A stretch of 64,000 nt of DNA from Pegethrix bostrychoides GSE-TBD4-15B. GTDB lineage: Bacteria; Cyanobacteriota; Cyanobacteriia; Elainellales; Elainellaceae. Location of the stretch: positions 50,183 to 114,182 of the forward strand of contig JAHHHV010000076.1 in NCBI GenBank assembly GCA_019359155.1. Reading direction: 5' to 3'. Both the position numbers and the translations under genes were made by a program. The stretch's first letter is position 1. Each line of letters begins with the position of its first letter. Shown here one piece after another: positions 1-7,746 of the stretch. The notes beneath the pieces were generated by a model. The model was given only the letters and a program-made list of their open reading frames with translations, had not been told where the DNA came from and did no database searches.

Positions 1-1400
1 TGAATCAGATTCGTGACTTTAGCCGTAGGTATAGTGCCAACAAATATATTCTGACCTGCCGGACTCAGACTGCTGACTACATGCTACCCAACTTTGATTA
101 TGTTGAAGTCGCTGAATTTGACGAACCTAAAGTCACTCAATTCGCCGAGAAGTGGTTTGCCGCATTTTCAAATGGCAATCCGGGTGCCAATCTAAGTGAG
201 AATTTTCTGAAAAGGCTCCTCTCACCTGAGCAAGAAAGAACGGCAAGATTGGCAGTAACCCCCGTACTACTCAGCCTTGTCTGTTGGATCTATACCAGTT
301 GCCAAGACTTACCAGCCAAGCGTTCAGAGCTGTACAAACACGGTATTGAGCTACTTCTGAAAGACTGGGATAGAAAGCAAGGAGTACAGCGAGATAGCAG
401 TCATCCAATCGTGGATCAACTCACGCCAACCGATAAACAAAATTTGCTGAGTCATCTGGCGCTTCGCAAACTGGAGCAACCTGATAATTTCACGCTATTT
501 GAGCAAGATGAAATCTTGAAACTGATCGCTGATTATCTTGGAATTAGCCTTGATGACAGTGAGGCAGTTTTGCGGTCAATTGAATCTCATCATGGTTTGC
601 TAGTTGAACGAGCAAATGGTTATTGGTCGTTCTCGCACCTGACGTTTCAAGAATATTTCGCCGCTCGCGAAATCGTAGAATCTCGCGATCTGGAAGTGCT
701 GCCACGCTTTGCGAAAAACCTCATAGAGCAACGGTGGCGAGAGGTGTTTTTGCTTGCTGTGGAGATGCTGTCTGAAGAAAGAGCTGATGAGCTAGTGTGG
801 CTGATGCAGCGAGAGATTGATCAGTTGCTGGCAGGTGATGAGAAGATTCAGCAGTTCTTGCATTGGGTGCAGCAGAAGTCGAGTTCCGTTGATGTTCCTT
901 GCAAGCCTGCTGCGGTACGTTCTTTCTACCTCAACCTTGCCATCCACCCCGCCCACGACCCCGCCCACGACCCCGCCCATGACCTCAACCTCGACTCGGC
1001 CCTTGCCTTCTCTCTCACCTACGTCTCTATCTATGCTCGCAACTTCTATTACGTCTTCGATTTCGCCCTCAACTGCGCTCTCGATCCAGAACTAGAGATC
1101 GAACTACAACAACTTAGAAATAAACTGCCTAACAGATCTAACGGCAATCGAGAAAGCTTCAAGCAATGGTCGCAAGAAAAAGGGCCAGACTGGCGCGAGC
1201 AATTACGCGCAGTGGTGATTGAGCATCGTAATATTGGGCACGATTGGCAATTTAGCAAAGAGCAGGAACAGCTCTTGAGCCAGTGCTATGACGCAAACAA
1301 ACTGCTGGTCGATTGCTTGAATTTGCCAGATATTTACGTCAGTCCGAGCGTGCGGGAGGAGATTGAAGCGACACTGCTGTTACCGTTGGTAGCCCCCTAA
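1..1400 (+). CDS. NACHT-family STAND NTPase, C-terminal part (5' end outside window)
   Basis: The frame is open from base 3 to the stop at 1398-1400, so the gene begins before the window. The first residues (IRDFS..Y...YILTCR) match the late part of a NACHT ATPase core, with the sensor-like TCR motif. They are followed by the helical region typical of cyanobacterial NACHT proteins, including the block FSHLTFQEYFAAREI near 630-680. The P-loop must lie upstream. Such STAND proteins are signalling ATPases, and many bacterial ones act in phage defence. The C-terminus carries a PAHD four-residue tandem repeat (947-982), and the last residues and stop lie in a C-rich dispersed repeat, so the natural C-terminus may have been altered. 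The effector domain is not visible. Confidence 0.85.
   Translation, partial: NQIRDFSRRYSANKYILTCRTQTADYMLPNFDYVEVAEFDEPKVTQFAEKWFAAFSNGNPGANLSENFLKRLLSPEQERTARLAVTPVLLSLVCWIYTSCQDLPAKRSELYKHGIELLLKDWDRKQGVQRDSSHPIVDQLTPTDKQNLLSHLALRKLEQPDNFTLFEQDEILKLIADYLGISLDDSEAVLRSIESHHGLLVERANGYWSFSHLTFQEYFAAREIVESRDLEVLPRFAKNLIEQRWREVFLLAVEMLSEERADELVWLMQREIDQLLAGDEKIQQFLHWVQQKSSSVDVPCKPAAVRSFYLNLAIHPAHDPAHDPAHDLNLDSALAFSLTYVSIYARNFYYVFDFALNCALDPELEIELQQLRNKLPNRSNGNRESFKQWSQEKGPDWREQLRAVVIEHRNIGHDWQFSKEQEQLLSQCYDANKLLVDCLNLPDIYVSPSVREEIEATLLLPLVAP
947..982 (+). repeat. 12-bp tandem repeat x3 inside the NACHT gene
   Basis: Three consecutive copies of CCCCGCCCACGA (one base differs in the last) encode PAHD three times in frame. 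This is one of many short tandem duplications in this window. Confidence 0.9.
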
Positions 1401-1419
1401 ATCCCCCAATTCTGGGGGA
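1391..1419 (+). repeat. C-rich/G-rich dispersed repeat forming a hairpin at the NACHT stop codon
   Basis: A five-base C run (1403-1407) pairs with five Gs (1414-1418) around loop AATTCT, preceded by another C run that contains the TAA stop. The same kind of C-run/G-run hairpin is, from memory, widespread in cyanobacterial intergenic DNA. It could act as a weak terminator, but it has no U tract. Confidence 0.6.
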
Positions 1420-1460
1420 CTTTGAGTAGAAACTGTAAAAGAGGCAAATCCATAAAGAGT

Positions 1461-1556
1461 CTGAAAATCATCGTCGAGAAACATCCCGGCGGATACGTGT
1501 GAGACTTAGCGAAGTGACACTCCGAAGCTTGCTGTGATTTGGAAGTTCATTTTATA
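1461..1556 (+). pseudogene. Decayed HicB-like antitoxin remnant
   Basis: CTG at 1461 opens LKIIVEKHPGGYV, which closely resembles the N-terminal strand of HicB-family antitoxins (pattern VxxEKHPDGYVAYP), then a TGA follows. In the next frame DTPKLAVIWKFI resembles the downstream helix (GDTxEEALxxVKxAIKFH). Most of the middle is missing. No start codon, partner toxin or intact frame remains. The call rests on short motif similarity only. Confidence 0.4.
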
Positions 1557-1560
1557 GATT

Positions 1561-2559
1561 TTATGTGATCTTCTCTGAGCCAGTGCAGTCAAACAGATGC
1601 AGGCCAAACTGCTGCGAGAGATCTTCGCAGACCTTCACGCCCCGGACGCTGTTGCCGCGTTCGTCTAGCGGCGGCGAAAATACTGCAATGCCCATCCGGT
1701 TTGGAACCACCACAATAATGCCGCCGCAGACTCCGCTTTTGGCCGGAAGACCGACCAGATAAGCCCATTCGCCCGCAAAGTTATACATGCCGCAGGTATA
1801 CATAACGCTGAGCATATCTCGCACGTATTCGGCAGGGACAGCCTGAATGCCAGTGAGCGGATTTTTGCCACGATTGGCTAAGGTGGCAGCCATCATGGCT
1901 AGGTCGCGACAGTCAACCATCAGTGAACATTGCTGGAAATACAGATCGAGCGCCTCGTCTATATGCTCATCAATCATGCCAAAGTTGAGCATCAGGTGCG
2001 CCATCGCCCGGTTGCGGTGCCCGGTGCTGCGCTCAGAGGTAAAGGTGGGCATGTCGATATAGCTTTCGTGGCCGATGTAGCGCTCAAACATCGCCAGCAT
2101 TCGATTCAGCCGATCAGTCGCTCCCTTACCTTTGATCAGGCTAGTGGTGGCAATCGCGCCAGCATTCACCATTGGGTTGTAGGGGCGTTTGGAACGCTCG
2201 TCTAGCACAATTGCATTAAATGCATCCCCAGTCGGCTCGACCCCAACTCGATCTAGCACGCGCTCGCGCCCATGATCTTCGAGCGCTAGCCCATGTACAA
2301 AAACTTTGGAAATCGACTGGATTGTGAAGAGCTGCTCGGTATCGCCCACCTCAAACCGTTGACCGTCAACGCCCATGATGCAAATGCCAAACCAGTCGGG
2401 GTTCGCCTTCGCCAGTTCGGGAATGTAGCTTGCAGGTTTGCCCTGATTGAGCGAACGATAGCGCGCATGTAACTCATTGAGCGTATGTTGCAGATGATCG
2501 GCTTGAATCAAGTTAGGTGACGGCTTCGGATATAGATTGATGGGGAGATCAGGGGTCAT
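1561..2559 (-). CDS. glsA: Glutaminase A
   Basis: This 332-residue protein has the usual length and motifs of bacterial glutaminase A, a beta-lactamase-like serine enzyme that hydrolyses L-glutamine to glutamate and ammonia in the cytoplasm. Visible signatures are the S-x-x-K motif (Ser82, Lys85 in QSISKVF), [11 protein letters not shown] at about 127-137 and AKSGVCGGI near the C-terminus. Its start codon overlaps the stop of the upstream Uma2 gene by four bases, so the two are probably co-transcribed. The enzyme would feed glutamate pools in a genome that also carries a glutamate/aspartate racemase and symporter operon at 28.7-31.8 kb. Confidence 0.95.
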   Translation of the reverse strand: MTPDLPINLYPKPSPNLIQADHLQHTLNELHARYRSLNQGKPASYIPELAKANPDWFGICIMGVDGQRFEVGDTEQLFTIQSISKVFVHGLALEDHGRERVLDRVGVEPTGDAFNAIVLDERSKRPYNPMVNAGAIATTSLIKGKGATDRLNRMLAMFERYIGHESYIDMPTFTSERSTGHRNRAMAHLMLNFGMIDEHIDEALDLYFQQCSLMVDCRDLAMMAATLANRGKNPLTGIQAVPAEYVRDMLSVMYTCGMYNFAGEWAYLVGLPAKSGVCGGIIVVVPNRMGIAVFSPPLDERGNSVRGVKVCEDLSQQFGLHLFDCTGSEKIT

Positions 2560-3233
2560 GGGTTTGGGCTACCGGCATTGCTGCTCGCTTGAAAAGTTGT
2601 CAACAGCCAGCGGCTAATGGCTCCGTCGTCCTCGGTTTGAGAACGCCTCAACGCTTCTTCTACCAAGGCAAGCGGCAAGTTGGGCAACACTCCAGAGGTG
2701 CGAATTGCAATCGCTTCCCCTGTGGATAGGGCAAATGCAGTCACCTGACTACTGCTCACGTTTGCCACCCAATATTCTTTGACGCCTAGCCGCTGATACA
2801 GCTTTTGCTTGCGGTTTAGATCATCTTGCAGCGAAGATGCGGAAATTTCAACGACGAGCGTGGGTGGAGTTAGATTATCTAAGTTGACTGGGGCATTGTT
2901 GTACGGTAGAGATCTGAAGCTTTCGCCAATATAAAACGCAATATCTGGCTGCGCTTCTTGAACCCTCGTTTTTCGGAAGGTGGTGTTAGTTAACTCTTTG
3001 ATTGGAATCATCTTGATTGTTGCGTACAGAACAATCACGGTTGAAACAATCGAGTTATTGCTTCCATGTGCAATACCAAGTGGAGACATTTCAATCCTCA
3101 TATCGCCTTGGTCGTAATAAAACCTGCCGTTTACCAAAGTCGGATCGTCGGCAAAGGTGAGGAAATCTTCCCAGTCGGCCTTAACCCAGGTGTCAGTGGG
3201 GACGGTGGTAATCAAGAGCAGTGGGTTGACCAT
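2556..3233 (-). CDS. Uma2-family restriction-endonuclease-like protein (DUF820)
   Basis: A 225-residue protein of the Uma2/DUF820 family, a PD-(D/E)xK-fold group hugely expanded in cyanobacteria and of unknown biological role. Visible family motifs are [10 protein letters not shown] (catalytic Asp region), [13 protein letters not shown] (catalytic Glu) and [12 protein letters not shown]. The start ATG is preceded by GGAG at good spacing. The stop overlaps the glsA start (ATGA). The C-terminal tail after about residue 195 is less typical. The family assignment is firm; the cellular function is not known. Confidence 0.88.
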   Translation of the reverse strand: MVNPLLLITTVPTDTWVKADWEDFLTFADDPTLVNGRFYYDQGDMRIEMSPLGIAHGSNNSIVSTVIVLYATIKMIPIKELTNTTFRKTRVQEAQPDIAFYIGESFRSLPYNNAPVNLDNLTPPTLVVEISASSLQDDLNRKQKLYQRLGVKEYWVANVSSSQVTAFALSTGEAIAIRTSGVLPNLPLALVEEALRRSQTEDDGAISRWLLTTFQASSNAGSPNP

Positions 3234-3307
3234 TGGCTGGACTCCAATCAGGCGCTATCTTAATCTTAGGCGACCGTCGGCAGGCTGCACTCCTGTCATA
3301 ACCCAGC

Positions 3308-3673
3308 TTGGTAAAGCCTGATCGCATTGGTCATCGTTTGGTGACAGTTTTGATCTTCAGGCTTGTGGGTTGCCCTAAGCAATCGCCTGCTAAAAACCTG
3401 CTCGACCGGTTACAGCACCAAGCCCAAGTGTTGGCGTTTATGTATGACTTTCGAGTGCCGTTTGATAACAATCAGGCAGAGCGAGACTTACGCAAGATGA
3501 AACTGAAGCAGAAGATTTCAGGAGGATTCCGCTCCGTCGAGGGGACTCAAATGTTCAGTCGGATTCGCGGCTATATTTCAACCCTCAAGAAGCAAGGACT
3601 CAATGTTTTGGATGCCCTCAAGCAAGTCTTTTTGGGCAATCCAACCATACCGACTATGCTTCAACCTGAGTAG
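3308..3673 (+). pseudogene. IS66-family transposase, C-terminal fragment
   Basis: From about 3374 onward the frame reads the conserved C-terminal end of IS66 TnpC transposases: [17 protein letters not shown], then [10 protein letters not shown], then [12 protein letters not shown] and [13 protein letters not shown]. The N-terminal two thirds, including the zinc-binding and first catalytic regions, are absent, and the first 20 residues of the open frame are unrelated. It is therefore a dead remnant. An N-terminal fragment of the same family lies on the other strand at 52371-52583, but nothing shows that the two came from one copy. Confidence 0.85.
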
Positions 3674-3684
3674 TTACGATTTAT

Positions 3685-4386
3685 CTATAAATCTTTTGCC
3701 CAATCGGCTACCACGCTAGGCGAGCCGTACCACAGCCTGCCTGCTTGTGGCGAATGCCAGACCTGCTCCAGCGTCAGGTTTTCAGCTCCTGCCAAATGCG
3801 CGGCCTCGATGGGCGTAATCCCGTCACCCCAGCAGTTGCCCTGACCGCTAGTCATTTCGTAGCTGCTGTAGGTCAACCAGCTGCCCCAGATGCGCTGGCC
3901 GTAGGCTGCTTTGCCCGCCACGCAGCGATAGCGCAGTCCCGGCTGAAGGGCACAGTGCGTCTTCACAAAATCGAGGTTGCGCTTCGTCCAGCGCTCTTGG
4001 CTGACATGCGGCGTGCCCAGCGTCACCAAAGCTTTTACCTGAGGATGTGCTTTCCAGAGACAACCCTGCCCCGTATCGCTCGGGTGAATGTCATAGGGCA
4101 CTTCGCCCAGATAAATCCGGCAGATCCAGCCACCGGCCGAATGCCCCACCAGATTGACGGCTGCACTGCCAGTTTGCTGCATCACCTGCTGCACGGTTTG
4201 GTCGAGCTGCTGCAAAATTGGCCGCATGGAGCGTCCGCCCAGCGTCGGCAACCAGTCACGACGGCGCAGCGGCACAATCTGGACTGGATAGCCCAAAGCC
4301 TCCAAGCTCTGCGCCATTTCGCGGTAGGGCAAGGCGCTGGCGAGGTATCCAGGCAAAATAACCGTGGGCAGCAGGGGGCGGGGCAT
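3685..4386 (-). CDS. Lipase-like alpha/beta hydrolase
   Basis: A 233-residue alpha/beta hydrolase. The nucleophile elbow is GHSAGG (Ser83 from the chosen start), and PTVILPGYLAS near the N-terminus fits the oxyanion-hole strand. VTLGTPH follows as in triacylglycerol-lipase and PGAP1-like esterases, and GDGITP resembles the acid-residue loop. No signal peptide is seen. I chose the ATG at 4386 because it overlaps the TAA of the upstream hydrolase (TAATG), giving translational coupling; the frame is open a further seven codons to 4407. Substrate unknown. It probably forms a two-gene operon with the next entry. Confidence 0.8.
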   Translation of the reverse strand: MPRPLLPTVILPGYLASALPYREMAQSLEALGYPVQIVPLRRRDWLPTLGGRSMRPILQQLDQTVQQVMQQTGSAAVNLVGHSAGGWICRIYLGEVPYDIHPSDTGQGCLWKAHPQVKALVTLGTPHVSQERWTKRNLDFVKTHCALQPGLRYRCVAGKAAYGQRIWGSWLTYSSYEMTSGQGNCWGDGITPIEAAHLAGAENLTLEQVWHSPQAGRLWYGSPSVVADWAKDL

Positions 4387-5303
4387 TAGGCAAACTGGCT
4401 CAGCCACTGAATAATTTCGGCGTTCACGACTTCCGGACGCTCGTCATGCGGACAATGACCCGTATCAGGAATCGGCACAAATTTGACTTGCCCAGATTTG
4501 TCAGCCTCAGATTTGTCAGCCTCAGACTGGTCAGCCAGCTTCCGGTATAGCTGAGCGCCAGCAATTGGAGTCCAGGGATCTGCCTCGCCCCAGAGCACTA
4601 GCAAAGGCTGGGTCACTTGCGGCAGCAGCTCTTCCGGTCGGGGACCAGGTGGCGCGCTGAGAATCGCGGCAAACACCTTTTGAGCGCCCGGATCGCAGGA
4701 GGGCTGATAGAGCAGATCAATTAGCTCGTCGGTAACGGCGGTGCGGTTGCGGTAAACCTGGTGTAGTGTCCGGCGCAGGCGCGGCTTTTGGCGAATCCGG
4801 TTAAACAAAAAGGGGCCGATCAAATCAGAGCTGACCAGCTTGCCAAAACCAGCCATGACTAAACGCAGCGGCAGGTTCAGCTCTTCGGGGCGGTGATTTA
4901 GGCCGCCTGCGGCATTGAGCAATACACCGCCTTTGGCCATTTCGGGATGGTGAGCCAGCATCGTCAGGCTGAGCAAAGCGCCAATTGAGTTGCCCACGAA
5001 GACCGCAGGCTGCTGCACCAGCGCCGTCCAGAAGTCGGCCAACAGCTCCTGCCACAGCTCAATGCTGTAGTCGAGCAGCGGCTTGTCAGATTTGCCGAAG
5101 CCCAGCAGGTCAATCGCAAAAACCTGATATCCAGCCACCGCCAGCACGGGCAGATTCTGTCGCCAGTGGCCAATCGAAGCGCCAAAGCCGTGGATCAGAA
5201 TTAGCGGGATGCCCTCACCCTGAGCCGCGTAAGCGATACGGTAATCGCGCCAAGTCCAGAACTGGGTATTTATGGGGGCAGCAGGCAGAATTTGAGTTGT
5301 CAC
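4386..5303 (-). CDS. Alpha/beta hydrolase related to plant chlorophyll dephytylase-type enzymes
   Basis: A 305-residue alpha/beta hydrolase with the oxyanion motif HGFGAS (39-44), the Asp-rich strand DLLGFGKSDKP, the nucleophile elbow GNSIGA (Ser106), an acid loop WGEADPWTP and the catalytic His in DTGHCPHDERP. The sequence resembles the plastid/cyanobacterial group that includes Arabidopsis CLD1, which removes the phytol chain from chlorophyll, but related members have other or unknown substrates, so that activity is inference. A tandem 15-bp duplication near the C-terminus encodes SEADKSEADK in a loop before the last strand. No signal peptide is seen. Confidence 0.8.
   Translation of the reverse strand: MTTQILPAAPINTQFWTWRDYRIAYAAQGEGIPLILIHGFGASIGHWRQNLPVLAVAGYQVFAIDLLGFGKSDKPLLDYSIELWQELLADFWTALVQQPAVFVGNSIGALLSLTMLAHHPEMAKGGVLLNAAGGLNHRPEELNLPLRLVMAGFGKLVSSDLIGPFLFNRIRQKPRLRRTLHQVYRNRTAVTDELIDLLYQPSCDPGAQKVFAAILSAPPGPRPEELLPQVTQPLLVLWGEADPWTPIAGAQLYRKLADQSEADKSEADKSGQVKFVPIPDTGHCPHDERPEVVNAEIIQWLSQFA
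4495..4535 (-). repeat. 15-bp tandem repeat (2.7 copies) inside the hydrolase gene
   Basis: Units at 4495-4509 and 4510-4524 are identical, and 4525-4535 is a partial third. In frame they add SEADK units, so the duplication keeps the reading frame. Confidence 0.9.
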
Positions 5304-5385
5304 GAGAGCCGATTTTAATTTACCTTTCTTAAACTATTCTAATAGATAGTCAGGTCAGCACTACTGGGTCGCTGCTGATGAGAAC

Positions 5386-5433
5386 CTGTCTGGTGAGAAA
5401 ACTGTCTGGTGAGAAAACCGTCTGGTGAGAAAA
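5386..5433 (+). repeat. 16-bp tandem repeat x3 forming the ferredoxin leader, each with an SD-like core
   Basis: Three head-to-tail copies of CTGTCTGGTGAGAAAA (one substitution in the third) end one base before the ferredoxin ATG. Each contains GGTGAG, a plausible weak Shine-Dalgarno core, so the ribosome-binding region appears triplicated. Confidence 0.92.
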
Positions 5434-5434
5434 T

Positions 5435-5662
5435 ATGCCGCACACCATCGTAACGAACGTCTGTGAAGGGGTTGCCGATTGTGTAGATGCCTGCCCGGTC
5501 GCCTGCATCCACGAAGGTCCCAGCAAAAACCAGAAGGGCACAGACTGGTACTGGATTGATTTTGCCACCTGCATTGACTGCGGCATCTGTCTCCAAGTCT
5601 GTCCCGTCGAAGGGGCAATTCTGCCAGAAGAACATCCCGAACTGCAAAATACGCCCAGCTAG
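5435..5662 (+). CDS. Bacterial-type ferredoxin with two Fe-S cluster motifs
   Basis: A 75-residue ferredoxin with eight cysteines: C10, C16, C20-Pro, C24, and C46-x2-C49-x2-C52-x3-C56-Pro. The second motif is a classic [4Fe-4S] ligand set. The first is the shortened motif of the 7Fe/8Fe FdxA-like group, so two clusters are likely. It is a soluble electron carrier, distinct from the plant-type [2Fe-2S] ferredoxin of photosystem I. Its electron partner is unknown. The neighbouring Rieske oxygenase, convergent 12 bases downstream, needs electrons, but a functional link is only a guess. The start is fixed by the short 5' frame and the repeated SD leader. Confidence 0.93.
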   Translation: MPHTIVTNVCEGVADCVDACPVACIHEGPSKNQKGTDWYWIDFATCIDCGICLQVCPVEGAILPEEHPELQNTPS

Positions 5663-5674
5663 TAGTCTATCAAT

Positions 5675-6733
5675 CTAATGCTGCCGCACCTGCTGGCGAA
5701 TTAACCGCTGGACGCTGGTGACCGTTCGGTTCAGCTCGTGGCTCTGGCGTTCGGGATTTTGTAGATAGGCCTGTTGCTCTTCTTCAATCATCTGCACATC
5801 CTGCTGCACCAGACCATCTAAAATGCGCTGGGCTGAACCAAACAGCCGCGTTTTCAGGAATCGCCGGAAGCCAATGGGCAGCTTATGCAGCTTGTCAAAG
5901 GCGTTGAGCGAGGTGAAGTGAATCAGATAGGCGCGGGTCGCAGTTTCAGAAATGGGGCAGAGCAGGCAGCAAATTTTGAAGTCTTCGCCCAAGGTCGCCA
6001 CCCAGTGCGGATAGATATAGCTCACGTCTAGCGGCTCAGGGTGAAGCTGGCGCAGGGCTGGGAAAAACAGCTGGGAAATTGACCAAATCTTGTCAATTTT
6101 GTAGTAGCTCTGCGCCTGATAGTGAGCATCCACGCGCTCAGGCGACTCCTCAAGATCTTGCAAAACCGGATCCGCCCAAGCCTGATAGTCCTGATGCAGA
6201 TGCCCGTGATACATGTCCATCAGGTTTTCCATCAAAAATGAATAGTGCGCCTTGCAATCAATCAGCGAGACGGTAGCGATGTAGTTGAGGTGATCCCATT
6301 CGGGCAGACCCAGCAGCGGTACGGAGTCAGACAGAGATGGCTCGCCCGGAAACAGCCAGACAAAGCCATCTTGCTCGCGCACCGGATAGCCTTTCAGCTG
6401 CGCACTAGGCAGCTTTTGGCACTCGCTGAGGTAGGGAACTGCCACGCAGGCTCCGCTGCCGTTAAAGCACCAGCCGTGATAGCTACATTCAAGCTGGTCG
6501 CCCACCACCTTGCCGTGGCTCAGCTTCACCTGCCGATGCAAACAGCGATCTTCAATTGCCTGGATCTGCCCTGCCTGATCTCGAAACAGCACAATTGCCT
6601 GATGCCAGAGCGTCAAGCCCAGCGGCGCAGATTTGACTTCCGAGCTGCGGGCGACCACATACCAGTGGTTGAGATTGATCCCCCAGCGCTCGGACTTGCG
6701 GAGCTGGGCTGGGGCTGGAGTAAACTGCTGCAT
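5675..6733 (-). CDS. Rieske [2Fe-2S] non-heme iron oxygenase (aromatic-ring dioxygenase / PaO-like)
   Basis: A 352-residue oxygenase alpha-subunit-like protein. The Rieske ligands are C64-L-H66 and C83-S-Y-H86. The mononuclear iron site is DMYHGHLH with Asp173, His176 and His180, as in pheophorbide a oxygenase and related cyanobacterial monooxygenases. It lacks an obvious C-terminal membrane helix, so it is probably soluble or peripheral. The substrate cannot be read from sequence. Chlorophyll catabolite or other ring hydroxylation is possible given the dephytylase-like neighbour, but that is inference. It is convergent with the ferredoxin gene. Confidence 0.88.
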   Translation of the reverse strand: MQQFTPAPAQLRKSERWGINLNHWYVVARSSEVKSAPLGLTLWHQAIVLFRDQAGQIQAIEDRCLHRQVKLSHGKVVGDQLECSYHGWCFNGSGACVAVPYLSECQKLPSAQLKGYPVREQDGFVWLFPGEPSLSDSVPLLGLPEWDHLNYIATVSLIDCKAHYSFLMENLMDMYHGHLHQDYQAWADPVLQDLEESPERVDAHYQAQSYYKIDKIWSISQLFFPALRQLHPEPLDVSYIYPHWVATLGEDFKICCLLCPISETATRAYLIHFTSLNAFDKLHKLPIGFRRFLKTRLFGSAQRILDGLVQQDVQMIEEEQQAYLQNPERQSHELNRTVTSVQRLIRQQVRQH

Positions 6734-7011
6734 CCAAACTTTCCAAACTTTCCTAGATCGCTTTTAGCTAGTCTAATCGCCCAGATGTGAGGTCTGCGCG
6801 TGATTCCCTGCAAAATGATAGATAGAACTCCGGAAATTGTGAATAAAAGTAAAGACAACGGCTCAGCAACTAACGTGCTCTGATGCAGCCGCAAATCAAG
6901 AACCCCGCTGCAAGCAGACGGGGTATGAACAGCCACAACTCTTGTAGGATTACACTTATGCCCGAAGGGGCGGGGAATCGACCCGTGACCGGATTGAAAA
7001 CTGACAGACCA
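6734..7011. other. Gene-free interval with a C-rich hairpin and IS200/IS605-end-like sequence
   Basis: No convincing frame was found. It contains an imperfect hairpin at 6903-6923 (CCCCG-CTGC / GCAG-CGGGG with one bulged A), then CCCGAAGGGGCGGGG near 6961 and GGATTGAAAAC near 6990. This order of structured G/C-rich elements resembles right ends of IS200/IS605-type elements in cyanobacteria, but no transposase or TnpB remnant is present. Confidence 0.35.
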
Positions 7012-7560
7012 CTAAGATGAAGCTTGCAGTTCGTCTAATTTGGCCAAGACTTCTTTGCTGTGCAGATTGGGGCGAACACCCAGAAAAATGGCCGAGAGCT
7101 TGCCCGCTGGATTAACAATGTAGGTATGTCTGAGCGAGCTGTAGCCCAGCCAGGAGCCGTAGGCTTTGCTCACTGCACCATCGACATCGGCCAAGAGCGG
7201 AAACTTTAGCCCTTCCGAATCACAAAACTCAGCGTGAGAGGCCACATCATCGACGCTAACGCCCAAAACCTGCGTGTTTCTGGCCATATACTGCGGCAAA
7301 TCCTGCTGGAAGCGACGAGCCTCGATTGTGCAGCCCGGCGTAAAGTCCTTGGGATAAAAATAAACCACCACCCACTGACCGCGATAGTCAGCTAGAGAAA
7401 TATCGCCTTCGCCGCTGTTGGACGGCAGCGTAAATGTCGGGGCAGCTTGACCTAGCTCAGGCTGGGTGCCCCCCATGGCCACAGCAGGCGAAGCGCTGAG
7501 CAGCACAGCCACAGGGCTGGCCAGCAAGGCTTTCAAAAGGACGCGACGTGAGGATTGCAT
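7012..7560 (-). CDS. Exported peroxiredoxin, PrxQ/BCP type, lacking the usual resolving cysteine
   Basis: A 182-residue thiol peroxidase. The N-terminus has SRRVLLK followed by a hydrophobic stretch ending AVA, close to a Tat signal, so it probably acts in the thylakoid lumen or periplasm. The core reads FYPKDFTPGCTIEARRF with peroxidatic Cys77. In typical PrxQ proteins a resolving Cys lies five residues later; here position 82 is Arg. Another Cys (113, in EFCDSEG) is the only other candidate. It reduces H2O2 and alkyl peroxides with thioredoxin or a similar donor. Divergent from no close gene; the fasciclin gene lies upstream on the same strand. Confidence 0.9.
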   Translation of the reverse strand: MQSSRRVLLKALLASPVAVLLSASPAVAMGGTQPELGQAAPTFTLPSNSGEGDISLADYRGQWVVVYFYPKDFTPGCTIEARRFQQDLPQYMARNTQVLGVSVDDVASHAEFCDSEGLKFPLLADVDGAVSKAYGSWLGYSSLRHTYIVNPAGKLSAIFLGVRPNLHSKEVLAKLDELQASS

Positions 7561-7641
7561 AGGGTTAGAACGGACTCTGATAGCGATTCTAATAAAAGTT
7601 TACATAAGTTTGCGTTGTTTGCTGCCAGCTGCTCTAAAAAC

Positions 7642-7689
7642 CTGATCAAAAAACTAATCAAAAAACAAACCAAAAAACAAACCAAAAAA
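7642..7689 (-). repeat. 12-bp tandem repeat x4 between fasciclin and PrxQ genes
   Basis: Four units of 12 bp (CTGATCAAAAAA drifting to CAAACCAAAAAA). Read on the minus strand, the first unit met after the hairpin supplies the T tract of the fasciclin gene terminator. Confidence 0.9.
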
Positions 7690-7708
7690 GGCGCAGATTG
7701 GCTGCGCC
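7684..7708 (-). terminator. Rho-independent terminator of the fasciclin gene
   Basis: On the minus strand GGCGCAG (7708-7702) pairs with CTGCGCC (7696-7690) around a five-base loop and is followed by six Ts (7689-7684). The T tract comes from the tandem repeat, and further T runs follow every 12 bases. Confidence 0.85.
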
Positions 7709-7746
7709 CTCAGTCAAACTTTCGATTTAGAGATGCTGGTCTACCT

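Noticed and set aside
3745..4389. Long plus-strand frame of 214 codons
   Set aside because: It is antisense to the lipase-like gene, which has a full alpha/beta hydrolase motif set; the antisense frame has no domain similarity or ribosome-binding site.
5386..5433. Possible CRISPR or spacer-repeat array
   Set aside because: The units are contiguous with no spacers; the same is true of the other tandem repeats. No cas genes are present.
6985..7005. GGATTGAAAAC resembling the 3' end of a CRISPR repeat
   Set aside because: It occurs once and there is no second copy or spacer-like pattern nearby.
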